NCBI RefSeq assembly: GCF_004365965.1 | Contig: NZ_SOEB01000001.1 | Span: 1 to 64,000, forward strand | Source: Rhodovulum visakhapatnamense | GTDB taxonomy: Bacteria; Pseudomonadota; Alphaproteobacteria; Rhodobacterales; Rhodobacteraceae | DNA length: 64,000 bases | Direction: 5' to 3' | Shown: positions 7,672 to 19,867 of the stretch, piece after piece | How the letters are laid out: every line of letters begins with the position of its first letter | Position numbering within the stretch: the stretch's first letter is position 1 | Program-made: the position numbers and the translations under genes | Notes under the pieces: model-generated | The model's database searches: none | The model's input: the letters and a program-made list of their open reading frames with translations, nothing else | Told to the model about the DNA's origin: nothing

Positions 7672-8699
7672 GGATCGCCACCTACAATGTCGAATGGTTC
7701 AACGCGCTTTTCGACGATGCGGGCGCGCTTCTGGACGATGACGGCCCATCGGGGCGGCACGGGCTGACGCGGCATGCCCAGATCGAGGCGCTGGGGATCG
7801 TCTTTACCGCGCTCGACGCCGATGCGGTGATGGTGATCGAGGCACCCGACCAGAATGGGCGGCGCGGCACGGTGCGGGCGCTGGAAGGTTTCGCGCAGGC
7901 CTTCGCCCTCAGGGCCCGGCGCGCGGTGATCGGATTCGCGAACGACACCCAGCAGGAAATCGCGCTGCTTTACGACCCCGACCGGCTGGAGGCGCGGCAC
8001 GACCCGCAGGGGCTGCCCACCGGCCGCAAGGGCGCGCGCGAGGCGCCGCGCTTCGACGGGGTGTTTCGCTGGGACGTCGATGTCGATGCCGCGCCGGACC
8101 TCATCCGGTTTTCCAAGCCGCCGCTGGAACTGGCGGTCGAAACCGCCTCGGGCGCGTCGCTTCGGATGATCGGGGTGCATGCCAAGTCGAAGGCGCCGCA
8201 CGGGGCGCGCAGCCCCGAAGAGGTGATCCGCATCTCGATCGAGAACCGCCGCAAGCAACTGGCCCAGTGCATCTGGCTTCGTCAGCGGGTCGAGACGCAT
8301 CTTGAGGCGGGCGAGCCACTGATCGTGCTGGGCGATCTCAATGACGGGCCGGGGCTCGACGAATACGAAAAGCTGTTCGGCCGCTCGGGGCTCGAGATCG
8401 TGCTGGGGCAGGACGGGCCGCCCGACCGGCGGCTTTACGACCCCCATGCGCGCGCGGCGTTGCAGGGGCTTCTGGCGGCGCAACCGGCCTCGGCGCGGTT
8501 CTACGTGCCTGCAACCGGGCGCTATCTGTCGGCGCTGCTCGACTATGTACTGGTCTCGCCCGATCTGCGCGCGCGCGCTCCCGTCTGGCGGATCTGGCAT
8601 CCCTTCGACGACCCCGAGCTTTACCGGGTGCCCGAGCTGCGCGAGGCGCTGTTGACCGCCTCGGACCATTTCCCGGTCAGCCTCGACATCGCGCTGTGA
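7668..8699 (+). CDS. Endonuclease/exonuclease/phosphatase family protein
   Basis: This 343-residue protein starts with GTG at 7668 in a GTGA overlap with the upstream J-domain gene. The EEP fold is shown by RIATYNVEWFNALF at the start, VIEAPDQ in place of the usual E motif, GVHAKSK, IVLGDLNDGPG (the GD[FL]N motif) and the terminal SDHFPVSLDI (SDH motif). Family members are Mg-dependent phosphodiesterases acting on nucleic acids, phosphoinositides or nucleotides. The substrate here is unknown. No signal peptide is visible, so a cytoplasmic location is likely. The overlap suggests co-expression with the chaperone gene. Confidence 0.88.
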   Translation: MRIATYNVEWFNALFDDAGALLDDDGPSGRHGLTRHAQIEALGIVFTALDADAVMVIEAPDQNGRRGTVRALEGFAQAFALRARRAVIGFANDTQQEIALLYDPDRLEARHDPQGLPTGRKGAREAPRFDGVFRWDVDVDAAPDLIRFSKPPLELAVETASGASLRMIGVHAKSKAPHGARSPEEVIRISIENRRKQLAQCIWLRQRVETHLEAGEPLIVLGDLNDGPGLDEYEKLFGRSGLEIVLGQDGPPDRRLYDPHARAALQGLLAAQPASARFYVPATGRYLSALLDYVLVSPDLRARAPVWRIWHPFDDPELYRVPELREALLTASDHFPVSLDIAL

Positions 8700-8763
8700 C
8701 GCGCCCGCGACCCGATGTGCGCAGCCGGTTCATTTTCCGCCGCGCGGCGCCTATACTGGGGCC

Positions 8764-9147
8764 ATGACTCGTCTGGCCGCCCATGCCCCGCTGATCGCCC
8801 TTCTGCTGGCCCTGTCGCTTGCGGCACCGCCTGTCGCGGCCCAGGACGGCGCGCCGCTCGACGGCACGGGCGGGGCCAACGATCCGGGCGATCTGGATAA
8901 GGGGCTCGATCTTCTGGGCGAGGGGATGCGCAAGCTCTTCAAGGGGCTCGGCGACGAGATCCAGCCCCGGATGAGGGACTTCGCCGAGGCCGCCGAACCG
9001 GTGCTGTCGCGGTTGATGGACCTGATCGACGATCTCGACGCCTATCAGATGCCCGAGCGTCTTCCGAATGGCGATATCATCATCCGCCGCAAGCCCGACG
9101 CGCCGCCGCTGGCAGATCCCGATCACGCCGACGACATCGAGATCTGA
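8764..9147 (+). CDS. Small exported protein, conserved in Rhodobacteraceae
   Basis: This 127-residue protein has a clear signal peptide (TRLAAHAPLIALLLALSLAA, cleavage near PVAAQ) and an acidic, low-complexity mature part with LDKGLDLLGEGMRKLFKGLG and a C-terminal LPNGDIIIRRKPDAPP. I recall similar short proteins mis-labelled as ATPases in Rhodobacteraceae genomes, but no ATPase motif is present. The amphipathic helix may contact membranes. Function is unknown. Confidence 0.75.
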   Translation: MTRLAAHAPLIALLLALSLAAPPVAAQDGAPLDGTGGANDPGDLDKGLDLLGEGMRKLFKGLGDEIQPRMRDFAEAAEPVLSRLMDLIDDLDAYQMPERLPNGDIIIRRKPDAPPLADPDHADDIEI

Positions 9148-9196
9148 CGCCTCGCTCTGACGCCTCGGCCGAAGGGAAGGCGGCCGCAGGCGGGAA

Positions 9197-9226
9197 GGGC
9201 GCCGGAACCCGGGCGTCCCGGCGCCC
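9197..9226. terminator. Bidirectional hairpin between convergent genes
   Basis: A perfect 9-bp stem (GGGCGCCGG / CCGGCGCCC) with a 12-nt loop lies between the stop codons of the convergent genes ending at 9147 and 9247. The position suits a shared terminator. A C-run follows on the plus strand instead of a T-run. Confidence 0.65.
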
Positions 9227-9246
9227 CCCCGTCGGCCCGCCGCCCG

Positions 9247-9675
9247 TCAGGACGGCTGGGGCCAGACGAAATCGGGGCGGAGCCCCTCATAGACCGGCCG
9301 CCCGTCATCGGGTTTCGCCACCCCGGTCGCGGGGTCGTAGAAGGCGTGATAGGTCGCGGGCATCTCGGCGCTGGAGCCCATCAGGTTCGGCACCACGGCG
9401 CGGATGCGCCCCTGCTTGTCGTCCAGCATGATCGGAGTGCCGCATTCCTCGCAGATGCAGATTTCCAGCGGCCCGTCCGGGTTCCGATCGTTGAAGGGCA
9501 CCCGCTTCATCGGCCCGCCCTGGGCGGCAAGATCGCCATGCCTGAAGAACACCACATGGGTCGTGGGCTGGCCGGTCACCCGCTTGCAGACCGAACAGTG
9601 GCAGGTGTGGTTGTCGATCGGGTCGTGGTCGGCATGGGCATGCACATGGGCGCATCCGCCGTCATAGCTGGACAT
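9247..9675 (-). CDS. GFA/CENP-V-type zinc-binding protein
   Basis: This 142-residue protein has the glutathione-dependent formaldehyde-activating enzyme (GFA/DUF636) cysteine pattern: an early GGC, CHCSVCKRVTG in the middle and CICEECGTPI later, which bind structural and catalytic zinc. Family members react with or sense S-hydroxymethylglutathione, but most are uncharacterised. The ATG at 9675 is preferred because a GGGAGGAGATG run sits just upstream. A longer in-frame version lacks family similarity. The N-terminus is histidine-rich (HVHAHADHD), which is unusual and could add metal binding. Confidence 0.8.
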   Translation of the reverse strand: MSSYDGGCAHVHAHADHDPIDNHTCHCSVCKRVTGQPTTHVVFFRHGDLAAQGGPMKRVPFNDRNPDGPLEICICEECGTPIMLDDKQGRIRAVVPNLMGSSAEMPATYHAFYDPATGVAKPDDGRPVYEGLRPDFVWPQPS

Positions 9676-9879
9676 CGGGTCATCTCCTCCCTCGGGGTCC
9701 GATCCGGTCGGCGCACATGTGGCAAGGCCCGCGACATGCGCGAGGCTCTGGCGTCCGCAGCCCCCCGGCCGAACCGGTCCTCCATGCGGAAAGAGCTCTC
9801 CGCACATTCCGAGCCTAAGCCCGAGCGGCCGGTCCGGTCGATACCGACTTCCGTCTGTCCCGGTGGCAGGAGGGACGGC

Positions 9880-10383
9880 TCAGCCAGGCGGCAATCCGGG
9901 CGCGCCCGCATCGCGATGTACCCAGACCATCCGGTCGAGCAGCCAGAGCTTTGACAGCATCGCCACCGCGAGCCCGGCAGCCGTGGGCGCGGGTGCCAGC
10001 AGGGCAAGCCCGGCCAGAAGCAGACCAAGACCCAGCGCCCCCGCCAGGCCGAGCGCGCGGACCATCGGGCGGTGATGCGCGAAGGCGGGGTCGGTTCCCT
10101 GCGTCAGCCAGATCCGCTCGCCTAGCACCCCCCGCGACATCCAGGACCCGGTCGAGGCGGGCGGCGGGAAGAGGCGGGGATTGGCCCAGGTCCAGACCAG
10201 CACCAGCGCCAGCGGTGCCAGTGCGCCCCAACCAAGCCAGATCCGGCTCCAGGCGGCAACACTCAGAAGCGGCAGAACCGACAGGCGCGACCAGCCGCTC
10301 CAGGGATTGGCATGGCGCGCCCAGGCGGCATCGTCCATAGCCATCAGCCGTGCCGAGGCGCGAAAGACAAGATCCCTGCCCAT
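9880..10383 (-). CDS. DUF6653 family membrane protein
   Basis: This 167-residue protein has HANPWSGWSRLSVLPLLSVAAW, then WTWANPRLFPPP and WMSRGVLGERIWL, the pattern I associate with DUF6653. Four hydrophobic helices in two pairs are visible (about 30-65 and 110-150), so it is an integral inner-membrane protein. It follows ppx by 33 bp on the same strand and may be the last gene of the ppk-ppx transcript. Function is unknown. Confidence 0.75.
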   Translation of the reverse strand: MGRDLVFRASARLMAMDDAAWARHANPWSGWSRLSVLPLLSVAAWSRIWLGWGALAPLALVLVWTWANPRLFPPPASTGSWMSRGVLGERIWLTQGTDPAFAHHRPMVRALGLAGALGLGLLLAGLALLAPAPTAAGLAVAMLSKLWLLDRMVWVHRDAGAPGLPPG

Positions 10384-10416
10384 GCTTCCGGCCTCCTCTG
10401 GCCTGCGCCGCGCCGC

Positions 10417-11964
10417 TCAGTGGCGGCGGACGCGGACGCTGGTTTCGACCCCCAGCGCCTTCGCGAGCGAGGCGAACCGCGCCTCGGCCACCTCGCCGAA
10501 CAGGGCCTCGGACCCGGCGGCGAGGATCAGTTCAAGTTGCTTCTTCTTGGGGTAATGACGCAGCTCGGCCAGGCTGTCGGGCGCCTGCAGCGAGAACATC
10601 GCACCGAAGCGCATCGCCTTGCCCAGCACCTCGGCCTGGCGGATCTGCTCGGGCTCGAGCAGCGCGAATAGCGGCTCGAACCGGCTGCCCGCGCGGCTGT
10701 TCTTGTAGCGATGCAGCAGCGACACCCCCAGAAACACCCGCTCCCAATGTTCCAGCCCGCCCAGATTGGCCTGGGTCGCGGATTCGAAGCAGACCTCGTG
10801 GCGATAGTCGGGATGGGCGCGCCAGGCGGTGTCGTGCAACAGGCAGGCGGCGCGGATCAAACGGCGCTTTTCCGGACCGGCCGCGCCGAACAGCGGCAGG
10901 ATGAAGTTGTAAAGCCGGTTGCCGAAGCCCGGAAGCCGCGCCGAGGTCTGTTCGGCAAAGCGGCAGGCCTCGATCAGCGGGTCGCGGGCGCGCAGATCTG
11001 CGGGCATCTGTTCGAAAAGCAGCCCCTCGCGGATGCCGTAGCTCGACACCGCGATCTCGCGCGGGCGCAGATGGGCGACAAGCTTCTTCAGCACCTGCGC
11101 CGCATAGGGCACCAGCGCCATGCGGTCGGGCGAGGTGCCGGTCCTTTGGCGCAACGCCTCGGTATCCGACGTGGCGATCCAGTCGATGGTTTCCGACAGC
11201 GAGCTTCGCGTCATCCGGTATTCGTGCAGCACCGTCAGCGGATAGCCGCGCCGTTCCATGTCGAGCCGGGCTATGGCGCGCCAGGACCCGCCGACGAGAT
11301 AAAGCCGGGGCGGCGCGATCGGCATCGGCGCGGCCAGACGCTCGATCTCCTGCCCGATATAGCGGTCGAGCCCCTTCTTGCCGCCCGGCACGTCGCGCAA
11401 CTTGAGCGGGCCCAGAGGCGACGTGCCGCGCTGTCCGACGATGCCGCCCTTCAGCTCCGCCAGCTCCATCGAGGACCCGCCGATGTCGCAGACGATGCCC
11501 TCGGCGCCGGGCCAGCCCAGAAGCACCCCCTGGGCCGACAGCCGCGCCTCTTCGGTGCCGTCGATCACCCAGATCTTCAGCCCGGTGGCGCGTTCGATCT
11601 CGGCGCGGAATTCGGGGCCGTCCTCGGCGTCGCGCATGGCGGCGGTGGCGACCACGGTCAAGGGCGCGGCGCCCATCGCTTCGGACAGGATCTCGAAGCG
11701 TTTCAGCGCGGCCAGCGCCCGGCGCCGCCCCTCGGGCGACAGGCGGTTGGTTTCGCTCAGGCCCGCGCCGAGCGCGCACATGACCTTTTCGTTGAAGAAA
11801 TAGGCGGGGCTGCGCGCCGCGCCGTCGAACACCACCATCCGGACCGAGTTCGACCCGATATCGACGACGCCGACGCGCGACAGCGCACGGGCCTCTGGCC
11901 CGCCGAACAGCGAGCGTCCGAAAGGATCCCATGCCTCGGGGCGATCCTCGGCCTGTCCGTCCAT
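10417..11964 (-). CDS. ppx: Exopolyphosphatase / guanosine pentaphosphatase (Ppx/GppA family)
   Basis: This 515-residue enzyme probably releases terminal phosphate from polyphosphate in the cytoplasm. The N-terminal ASKHA-fold ATPase-like domain shows VVDIGSNSVRMVVFD, TAAMRDAEDG, VCDIGGSSMELAEL and LVGGSWRAIARLD. The C-terminal part has an HD-like segment (CLLHDTAWRAHPDYRHE), as in long Ppx proteins. The start at 11964 (MDGQAEDRP) is preceded by GAGGAG. It lies 55 bp downstream of ppk1 on the same strand, so the polymerase and hydrolase are likely co-transcribed. Ppx and GppA activities cannot be told apart from sequence alone. Confidence 0.9.
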   Translation of the reverse strand: MDGQAEDRPEAWDPFGRSLFGGPEARALSRVGVVDIGSNSVRMVVFDGAARSPAYFFNEKVMCALGAGLSETNRLSPEGRRRALAALKRFEILSEAMGAAPLTVVATAAMRDAEDGPEFRAEIERATGLKIWVIDGTEEARLSAQGVLLGWPGAEGIVCDIGGSSMELAELKGGIVGQRGTSPLGPLKLRDVPGGKKGLDRYIGQEIERLAAPMPIAPPRLYLVGGSWRAIARLDMERRGYPLTVLHEYRMTRSSLSETIDWIATSDTEALRQRTGTSPDRMALVPYAAQVLKKLVAHLRPREIAVSSYGIREGLLFEQMPADLRARDPLIEACRFAEQTSARLPGFGNRLYNFILPLFGAAGPEKRRLIRAACLLHDTAWRAHPDYRHEVCFESATQANLGGLEHWERVFLGVSLLHRYKNSRAGSRFEPLFALLEPEQIRQAEVLGKAMRFGAMFSLQAPDSLAELRHYPKKKQLELILAAGSEALFGEVAEARFASLAKALGVETSVRVRRH

Positions 11965-12019
11965 GAATTGCCTCTCCTCGGGACCGCAGGGGGACTCTGC
12001 CAAAACTGGCGAGGTGGGG

Positions 12020-14188
<2,169 letters not shown>

Positions 14189-14194
14189 GGCGGG

Positions 14195-14228
14195 CTTATG
14201 AGCAATCACTGTGACGGATGCATGACAG
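14195..14228 (-). promoter_or_regulatory. Pho-box-like promoter upstream of ppk1
   Basis: On the minus strand two 7-bp direct repeats, CTGTCAT (14228-14222) and CCGTCAC (14217-14211), are separated by 4 bp, matching the PHO-box pattern bound by PhoB. Ten bases later is CATAAG (14200-14195), a plausible -10, the spacing used at PhoB-activated promoters. The expected transcription start falls on or next to the ppk1 ATG (14188). The box abuts the hdaA stop codon. Confidence 0.6.
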
Positions 14229-14915
14229 TTAATCATCCCCTCCGGGGCCGTTGTCCAGCACCTCGCGGGCCAGGCGGGGGCCGGGCTTGCGGCGGCTGGC
14301 CAAGGCCTCGCGGTCGATGGCGGCAACGGTCTCGGCGGCGGCGGCGAAGGACCGTTCCATCCGGTCCACCAGATAGCCGATCAGGTCGGGGCTGACGGCG
14401 ATCTGGCGGTCTGCGAACAGCTTGACCAGCACTGCGGCCAGCAGCGTGTCGTCGGGCGGCTCCAGATGGGCGGTGGCGGCGGCCTGCACCCGGCTGGCCA
14501 GATCGGGCAGGCACAGCCCCCAGTCGCGCGGCGCCCGGCGCGCGGTCATCAAGAGCGTGCCGCCCTCGGCCGCCAGAAGGTTGTGCAGATGAAAAAGCGC
14601 ATCCTCGGCCTGTCTGCGGCCCGCGATCCGGTCGGCATCCTCGACCGCCACGGCCCCGGCGGCCGCCAGCGCGGGCAATTCGGCCTGCGGCAGGTCGCGG
14701 GCATGGATCACCTCGGCCGAGGCGAGATCGGCCCAGACATGCACCAGATGGGTCTTGCCCGAGGCCTCGGGGCCGATCAGCACCAGCTTGCGCGCGGGCC
14801 AGTCGCGCCAGGCGTCGATCTGCTGCACCGCCAGCGCATTGGGCGGGGCCACGAAGAAGGCGGCCCGGCCGCGGGCCGGACGCACCGGAAGCTCGAGGGC
14901 CAGTTGCCGTACCAT
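14229..14915 (-). CDS. hdaA: DnaA regulatory inactivator HdaA
   Basis: This 228-residue AAA+-type protein promotes hydrolysis of ATP on DnaA together with the DNA-loaded sliding clamp, preventing over-initiation. The N-terminal QLALELP resembles the clamp-binding motif of Hda proteins. A P-loop follows in [14 protein letters not shown], then VAVEDADRI (Walker B region) and [17 protein letters not shown] (sensor region). Length fits Hda, much shorter than DnaA, and no DNA-binding domain IV is present. It starts 2 bp after the perM-like gene, so the two are translationally coupled. Confidence 0.88.
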   Translation of the reverse strand: MVRQLALELPVRPARGRAAFFVAPPNALAVQQIDAWRDWPARKLVLIGPEASGKTHLVHVWADLASAEVIHARDLPQAELPALAAAGAVAVEDADRIAGRRQAEDALFHLHNLLAAEGGTLLMTARRAPRDWGLCLPDLASRVQAAATAHLEPPDDTLLAAVLVKLFADRQIAVSPDLIGYLVDRMERSFAAAAETVAAIDREALASRRKPGPRLAREVLDNGPGGDD

Positions 14916-14916
14916 C

Positions 14917-16014
14917 TCAGGCCGCGTCCTCGTCGCTGTCGGGGGCGGGCGCGTCGTCGCGCCCGGCCATGCCCCGGTAAAGTCGGCTGTCCATGTATTG
15001 GGCGATGAAGAATCGGGTCAGCACGCCCAGAGCCGCCGCCACCGGCACCGCGGCCAGCAGCCCGACGAAACCGAACAGCGATCCGAAGGCCGACAGCGCG
15101 AAGATCAGCCAGACCGGATGCAGCCCGACCGACCCGCCGACGAGCTTCGGCGTCAGGATATGGCCCTCGATCTGCTGGCCCGCGAAGAAGATGCCGCCCG
15201 CGATGGCGATCATCCACCACTCGCCCCAGAACTGGAACAGCGCGAGCCCCAGCGCCAGGACGCCGCCGACCACCGCGCCAACGTAAGGAATGAACGAGAT
15301 CATCCCGGCGACGAAGCCCACGATCAGCCCGTAATTCAGCCCCAGCAGGCCCAGCGCCACCGCATAGAAGACGCCCAGGATCAGGCAGACCGTACCCTGG
15401 CCGCGGATGAAACCCGCGAGCGTCCGGTCGATCTCGCCCGCGAGACGGCGGATCACCGGCGCATGGTCGCGCGGCAGAAGCCGGTCGACCTCGGCCACCA
15501 TCCGGTCCCAGTCCATCAGCAGGTAGAAGGTGATGACCGGCACCAGCACGACCAGCACCACCATGTCGACGATGCTGACGACCGAGGTCAGCACCCCGTT
15601 CAGAAGCTCGCCGCCCTTGGCCTGCACCGCCTCGCCGATGCCCGTCAGGGTCTTTCGGACGGTCGAGCCGTTATCCGCAAGCGACGGGAAGCGTTCGGTC
15701 AGGAAGGCATGCAGATGGCTGGCGAGATCGGGCGCGGCATTGACCAGCGCCACCGCCTGTTCGATCATCGAGGGCAACACCAGCAGTGCGCCCAGCACGA
15801 AGATCACCAGCGCGCAGAGCGTGATCGTGACCGTCGCGCCTACCCGCGAGAACCCCGCCCGTTCCAGCCGGTCGGCCACCGGGTCGAGGAAATAGGCAAC
15901 CGCCATCCCCACCAGGAAAGGCATCATCACATCGCCCAGCAGCATCAGGATCAGCACGATCGCCGCAGCCGCGATGCCCCAGTATTTCGCCTGTGCCCGG
16001 ACCGGCAAGCCCAT
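14917..16014 (-). CDS. AI-2E family transporter (PerM-like)
   Basis: This 365-residue membrane protein has the AI-2E transporter (PerM/TqsA) layout: paired N-terminal helices ([28 protein letters not shown] followed by DPVADRLER), a central soluble helical segment, and a C-terminal bundle with [21 protein letters not shown], the most conserved stretch of the family. Substrates of most members are not established. The start at 16014 removes a poorly supported N-terminal extension. The perM-hda order is conserved in alphaproteobacteria. Confidence 0.88.
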   Translation of the reverse strand: MGLPVRAQAKYWGIAAAAIVLILMLLGDVMMPFLVGMAVAYFLDPVADRLERAGFSRVGATVTITLCALVIFVLGALLVLPSMIEQAVALVNAAPDLASHLHAFLTERFPSLADNGSTVRKTLTGIGEAVQAKGGELLNGVLTSVVSIVDMVVLVVLVPVITFYLLMDWDRMVAEVDRLLPRDHAPVIRRLAGEIDRTLAGFIRGQGTVCLILGVFYAVALGLLGLNYGLIVGFVAGMISFIPYVGAVVGGVLALGLALFQFWGEWWMIAIAGGIFFAGQQIEGHILTPKLVGGSVGLHPVWLIFALSAFGSLFGFVGLLAAVPVAAALGVLTRFFIAQYMDSRLYRGMAGRDDAPAPDSDEDAA

Positions 16015-16144
16015 CCGCCCTCTCCCGTATCGGTTGCAATCCGTCTTCGCCCAGACCGGCCTGCCTTGCAAGGGCGGCGCTTGTCTGGCCGTCCGCGATG
16101 ACATAGGAGGGCAGGGACGTCAATTCACGAGGCCCGACCCGAAA

Positions 16145-17536
16145 ATGCGCCTGTCCCGCTATTTCCTGCCCGTCCTGAAGGAGACCCCTTCCGAAGCCCA
16201 GATCGCAAGCCACCGGCTGATGCTGAGGGCGGGAATGATCAAGCAGGCCTCGGCCGGGATCTATTCCTGGCTGCCGCTGGGCTTCAAGGTGCTCAAGAAG
16301 CTCGAGGCCATCGTGCACGAAGAACAGATCCGCGCGGGTCATATCCCGATGCTGATGCCGACGCTGCAATCGGCCGATCTTTGGCGCGAGAGCGGGCGCT
16401 ATGACGCCTACGGCCCCGAGATGCTGCGGATCCGCGACCGTCACGACCGCGACATGCTGTACGGCCCCACCAACGAAGAGATGATCACCGACATCTTCCG
16501 GTCGCATGTGGGCAGCTACAAGGACCTGCCGCTGACGCTGTACCACATCCAGTGGAAATTCCGCGACGAGGTCCGCCCGCGCTTCGGCGTGATGCGGGGC
16601 CGCGAATTCTACATGAAGGACGGCTACAACTTCGATATCGACTATGACAGCGCGATCCATGCCTATAACCGGCACATGGTCAGCTATCTGCGCACCTATG
16701 AACGGATGGGGCTGAAGGCGATCCCGATGCGCGCCGACAGCGGACCGATCGGCGGCGACGACACCCATGAATTCCTGGTGCTGGCCGATACCGGCGAATC
16801 CGAGGTCTTCTATGACAGTGCGATCCTCGATCTGACCTTCGGCGACCGGAACGTGAACTACGACGACCGCGCCGAATGCGCGCAGATCGTCAAGGAATGG
16901 ACGACGCCCTACGCCCGCACCGACGAAACCCATGACGCGGCGCTTTACGAGGCGATCCCCGAGGCGCGGCGGCGCAGCTCGCGCGGGATAGAGGTCGGCC
17001 AGATCTTCTATTTCGGCACCAAGTATTCCGAACCGATGGGTGCCACCGTCGTCAACGACAAGGGCGAACGGGTGCCGGTCCACATGGGCAGCCACGGCAT
17101 CGGCGTCTCGCGCCTGGTCGGCGCGCTGATCGAGGCCAACCATGACGACCGGGGCATCATCTGGCCCGAGGGCGTGACGCCCTTCCATTGCGGCATCGTC
17201 AATCTCAAGCAGGGCGATGCCGAGGCCGATGGCGCCTGCAAGGGGATCTACAAGGCGCTGTCCGACAAGGGGCTCGAGCCGCTTTACGACGACCGCGAGG
17301 AACGCGCCGGCGCCAAGTTCGCGACCATGGACCTGATCGGCCTGCCCTGGCGGATCACCGTGGGCCCGCGCGGGCTGAAGACCGGCGTGGTCGAGCTGAC
17401 CTCGCGCCGGACCGGCGACAGCGAAGAGATGAGCCCCGAAGCCGCCGTGGCGAAGATCGCCGAGATCTACGCGCCCCACCGGACCGGGTCGCACTGGGAG
17501 CCGATGGCGAAATCGAGCTTCCACACCTGGCTCTGA
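16145..17536 (+). CDS. proS: Prolyl-tRNA synthetase (short, alphaproteobacterial type)
   Basis: This 463-residue class II synthetase charges tRNA-Pro. Visible motifs are the N-terminal [26 protein letters not shown] (107-112), motif 2 [10 protein letters not shown] (139-148) and motif 3 in [14 protein letters not shown]. The C-terminal anticodon-binding domain ends [13 protein letters not shown]. Between motifs 2 and 3 there is no ~180-residue cis-editing insertion, which is normal for alphaproteobacterial ProS; editing of mischarged Ala-tRNA-Pro would need a separate enzyme. It is divergent from the perM-like gene and followed by a strong terminator. Confidence 0.97.
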   Translation: MRLSRYFLPVLKETPSEAQIASHRLMLRAGMIKQASAGIYSWLPLGFKVLKKLEAIVHEEQIRAGHIPMLMPTLQSADLWRESGRYDAYGPEMLRIRDRHDRDMLYGPTNEEMITDIFRSHVGSYKDLPLTLYHIQWKFRDEVRPRFGVMRGREFYMKDGYNFDIDYDSAIHAYNRHMVSYLRTYERMGLKAIPMRADSGPIGGDDTHEFLVLADTGESEVFYDSAILDLTFGDRNVNYDDRAECAQIVKEWTTPYARTDETHDAALYEAIPEARRRSSRGIEVGQIFYFGTKYSEPMGATVVNDKGERVPVHMGSHGIGVSRLVGALIEANHDDRGIIWPEGVTPFHCGIVNLKQGDAEADGACKGIYKALSDKGLEPLYDDREERAGAKFATMDLIGLPWRITVGPRGLKTGVVELTSRRTGDSEEMSPEAAVAKIAEIYAPHRTGSHWEPMAKSSFHTWL

Positions 17537-17588
17537 ACGGCGGAGGCGGAGGTCCGGGTTCGGGGGGCAGCGCCCGGATCGTCGAAAT

Positions 17589-17626
17589 GAAAGCCGGCGC
17601 GTGTAACGGGCGTGCCGGTTTTATTT
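17589..17626 (+). terminator. Rho-independent terminator of proS
   Basis: The stem CCGGCGCG / CGTGCCGG (one G-U wobble) is extended by A-T pairs and followed by TTTTATTT, 50 nt past the proS stop. The remaining gene-free interval to 17898 shows nothing I can name. Confidence 0.85.
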
Positions 17627-17898
17627 GTGCCCGGCGGGACCGGGACGCGCGGATCGGCGCTCCGCCTGGCTGGTCGATGCGCGAGGGGGCCGATGGCTTG
17701 CGGGATCGAGGCGGAAATCGGCCTCAAAAGCCCGTCGAAGCCGGAGTTTGGTCGGGATATCCCTCTCGGTTCACGATTGCTCCCCCGGTCCGATAGTGCG
17801 GCCCGCCAGAGCCTTGAGGCCGGGGCCTGTTCAGGCGGGGGCCAATTTTCGTACATTAGAAACAACAGATTGCCGTTGGGCTGGACGCGGAAGCCGGA

Positions 17899-18418
17899 TC
17901 AGCGCAGGGCGAACCCCGCGATCAGCCGTTTTTGTGCCTCGCGAGCGCCAACGATCTTGCCGTTCTCGCGATAGTTGATAAGTCCGAGACGCCCGGGATG
18001 CGGCAGCCTCCGGATCCCGATCCGGTCCGGCAGGTTCAGATACCGCGCGCTTGTCCAGGCCTGCCGCCCGAGAAGCAGCACCAGATCCACGCCCGCCTCC
18101 AGAATGAGCCGACGGTTATAAGCGGCGCCCTCCTTCAGCAGCCGCGCGGGCCGACTGGCCGGGCCATCGTACCAGGGAATGGCGTTCATCGGCAGATAGG
18201 CGGACAAGGGAATGCCGTTGGCCTCCAGAGCCTGGCCTGCAAAGGGTCGCGCTCGGATCGCCGTTCAGAACCCCGATTTCGCCGGTCTTCTGGGCGTTGC
18301 AGCCCGATCCGGGAAGGGTGCCCGGGTCTTGCAGGATGGCGCCCAGCCGGTAGGGGCCAGAATGATAGGGCGCGATCCTCGGGATCACGCGCGGCGCGTC
18401 GGACAGGGCAGTCGTCAT
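17899..18418 (-). pseudogene. Uracil-DNA glycosylase-like protein, frameshifted
   Basis: Two minus-strand frames together encode a UDG-superfamily-like protein. The first half (from the ATG at 18418, or upstream) reads GPYRLGAILQDPG and GEIGVLNGDPSA. The second reads QALEANGIP, LPMNAIPWYDG, DLVLLLGRQAW and RRLPHPGRLGLIN, as in glycosylase-like proteins with NxxPW and PHPS-type motifs. The frame changes once near 18240-18260, so one indel (real or a sequencing error) splits it. The second half taken alone would be a 102-residue protein from 18207. The family call is by pattern. Confidence 0.6.
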
Positions 18419-18586
18419 CGGCAGGCGGGCCTTTTCTGCGACGCGGACAAGCGCGTCCCTGGCCCGGGAAGGCCCGCCATGGCCCGCGCCCATCAAGCCT
18501 TCACGAACGCGCGGGCGTTCCGGCGCGGCCTTGACCCCGATCCGCAAATCCTGCTCTTTGCGCCCGGAACGCCGACCGGAGAGCCC

Positions 18587-19867
18587 ATGACCGCCGCCCC
18601 CTTCGCCCGCTTCGAATGGATGATCGCCTGGCGCTATCTGCGCGCCCGCAAGGCCGAGGGCGGGGTCAGCACCATGACCTGGATCAGCCTGCTGGGCATC
18701 ACGCTTGCCGTGTTTGCGCTGATCGCGACGCTGGCCGTGCGCTCGGGCTTTCGCGAGGAATTCGTCGATACCATCCTCGGCGCCAATGCCCATGTCACGG
18801 TCTATGCCGCAAGCGAGGTGAACGCCGTCGGCGTACGGACCCGCACCATCCCCGATTACGAACCCATCGCCGAAAGGCTGCGGACGGTGCCCGGCGTGAC
18901 CCGGGTGGCCCCGCTGATCAAGGGGCAGGTGATGGCGGCCGGGCCCGGCGGCACCGCGGGCGTCGAGGTCTTCGGCATCGCGCCCGCCGATCTGGCCACG
19001 ATCCCGCGCATCGCTTATCCCGAGGCGCATGCGGGCACGCTCGACCGCTTCGCCGAGGGCATCGCCATCGGTTCTGGCGTCGCGCGCGAGCTGGGGGTCG
19101 GCATCGGCGACCGGGTCCGGCTGATTTCGCCCGACGGGGTCAAGACGCCCTTCGGCACCTCGCCCCGGGTCAACGCCTATGAGGTTACCTACATCTTCAC
19201 CGCCGGGCGCTACGACATCGACCGCACCCGGGTCTACATGCCCTTCGCCGAGGCCCAGAGCTACTTCAACCGCGAGAGCGTCGCCGACGAGTTCGAGGTG
19301 ATGGTCGCGGACCCCGAACATGTCGACGACCTGACCTCGGCGCTTTTGCGCGCGGCGGGCGACCGGGCGCTGATCTGGAGCTGGCGCGATGCTTCGGGGT
19401 CCTTCCTGCGTGCGCTCGATGTCGAGGACAACGTGATGTTCATCATCCTCTCGATCCTCGTGCTGATCGCAACCATGAACATCGTCTCGGGGCTGATCAT
19501 GCTGGTCAAGAACAAGGGCCGCGACATCGGCATCCTGCGGACCATGGGGCTGTCCGAGGGCTCGATCCTCAGGGTATTCTTCATCTGCGGTGCGTCGGTC
19601 GGGCTGGCGGGGACGCTGTTCGGGGTGATCCTCGGCTGTCTTTTCGCGATCTATATCGACCCGATCTTCTCCTTGGTGAACTACGTGTCGGGCGGGGGCG
19701 TCTGGGACCCGTCGATCCGGGGCATCTACAACCTGCCCGCCAAGCTGGAACTGCAGGACGTGCTGTCGGCGGTCCTGCTGTCGCTGGGCCTGTCCTTCGT
19801 CATCACGATCTTCCCGGCCCGCCGCGCGGCCCGGATGAACCCGGTCGAGGCCCTGCGGTATGAGTGA
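18587..19867 (+). CDS. lolC: Lipoprotein-releasing ABC transporter permease LolC/LolE
   Basis: This 426-residue inner-membrane protein belongs to the LolCDE complex that extracts outer-membrane lipoproteins from the inner membrane and hands them to LolA. It has four transmembrane segments: one after the N-terminal [17 protein letters not shown], a large periplasmic domain, then three at the C-terminus ([20 protein letters not shown] and two more), ending [15 protein letters not shown], the FtsX-family signature. Alphaproteobacteria usually have a single permease serving both LolC and LolE roles. Its 3' end overlaps lolD by 8 bp. Confidence 0.93.
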   Translation: MTAAPFARFEWMIAWRYLRARKAEGGVSTMTWISLLGITLAVFALIATLAVRSGFREEFVDTILGANAHVTVYAASEVNAVGVRTRTIPDYEPIAERLRTVPGVTRVAPLIKGQVMAAGPGGTAGVEVFGIAPADLATIPRIAYPEAHAGTLDRFAEGIAIGSGVARELGVGIGDRVRLISPDGVKTPFGTSPRVNAYEVTYIFTAGRYDIDRTRVYMPFAEAQSYFNRESVADEFEVMVADPEHVDDLTSALLRAAGDRALIWSWRDASGSFLRALDVEDNVMFIILSILVLIATMNIVSGLIMLVKNKGRDIGILRTMGLSEGSILRVFFICGASVGLAGTLFGVILGCLFAIYIDPIFSLVNYVSGGGVWDPSIRGIYNLPAKLELQDVLSAVLLSLGLSFVITIFPARRAARMNPVEALRYE

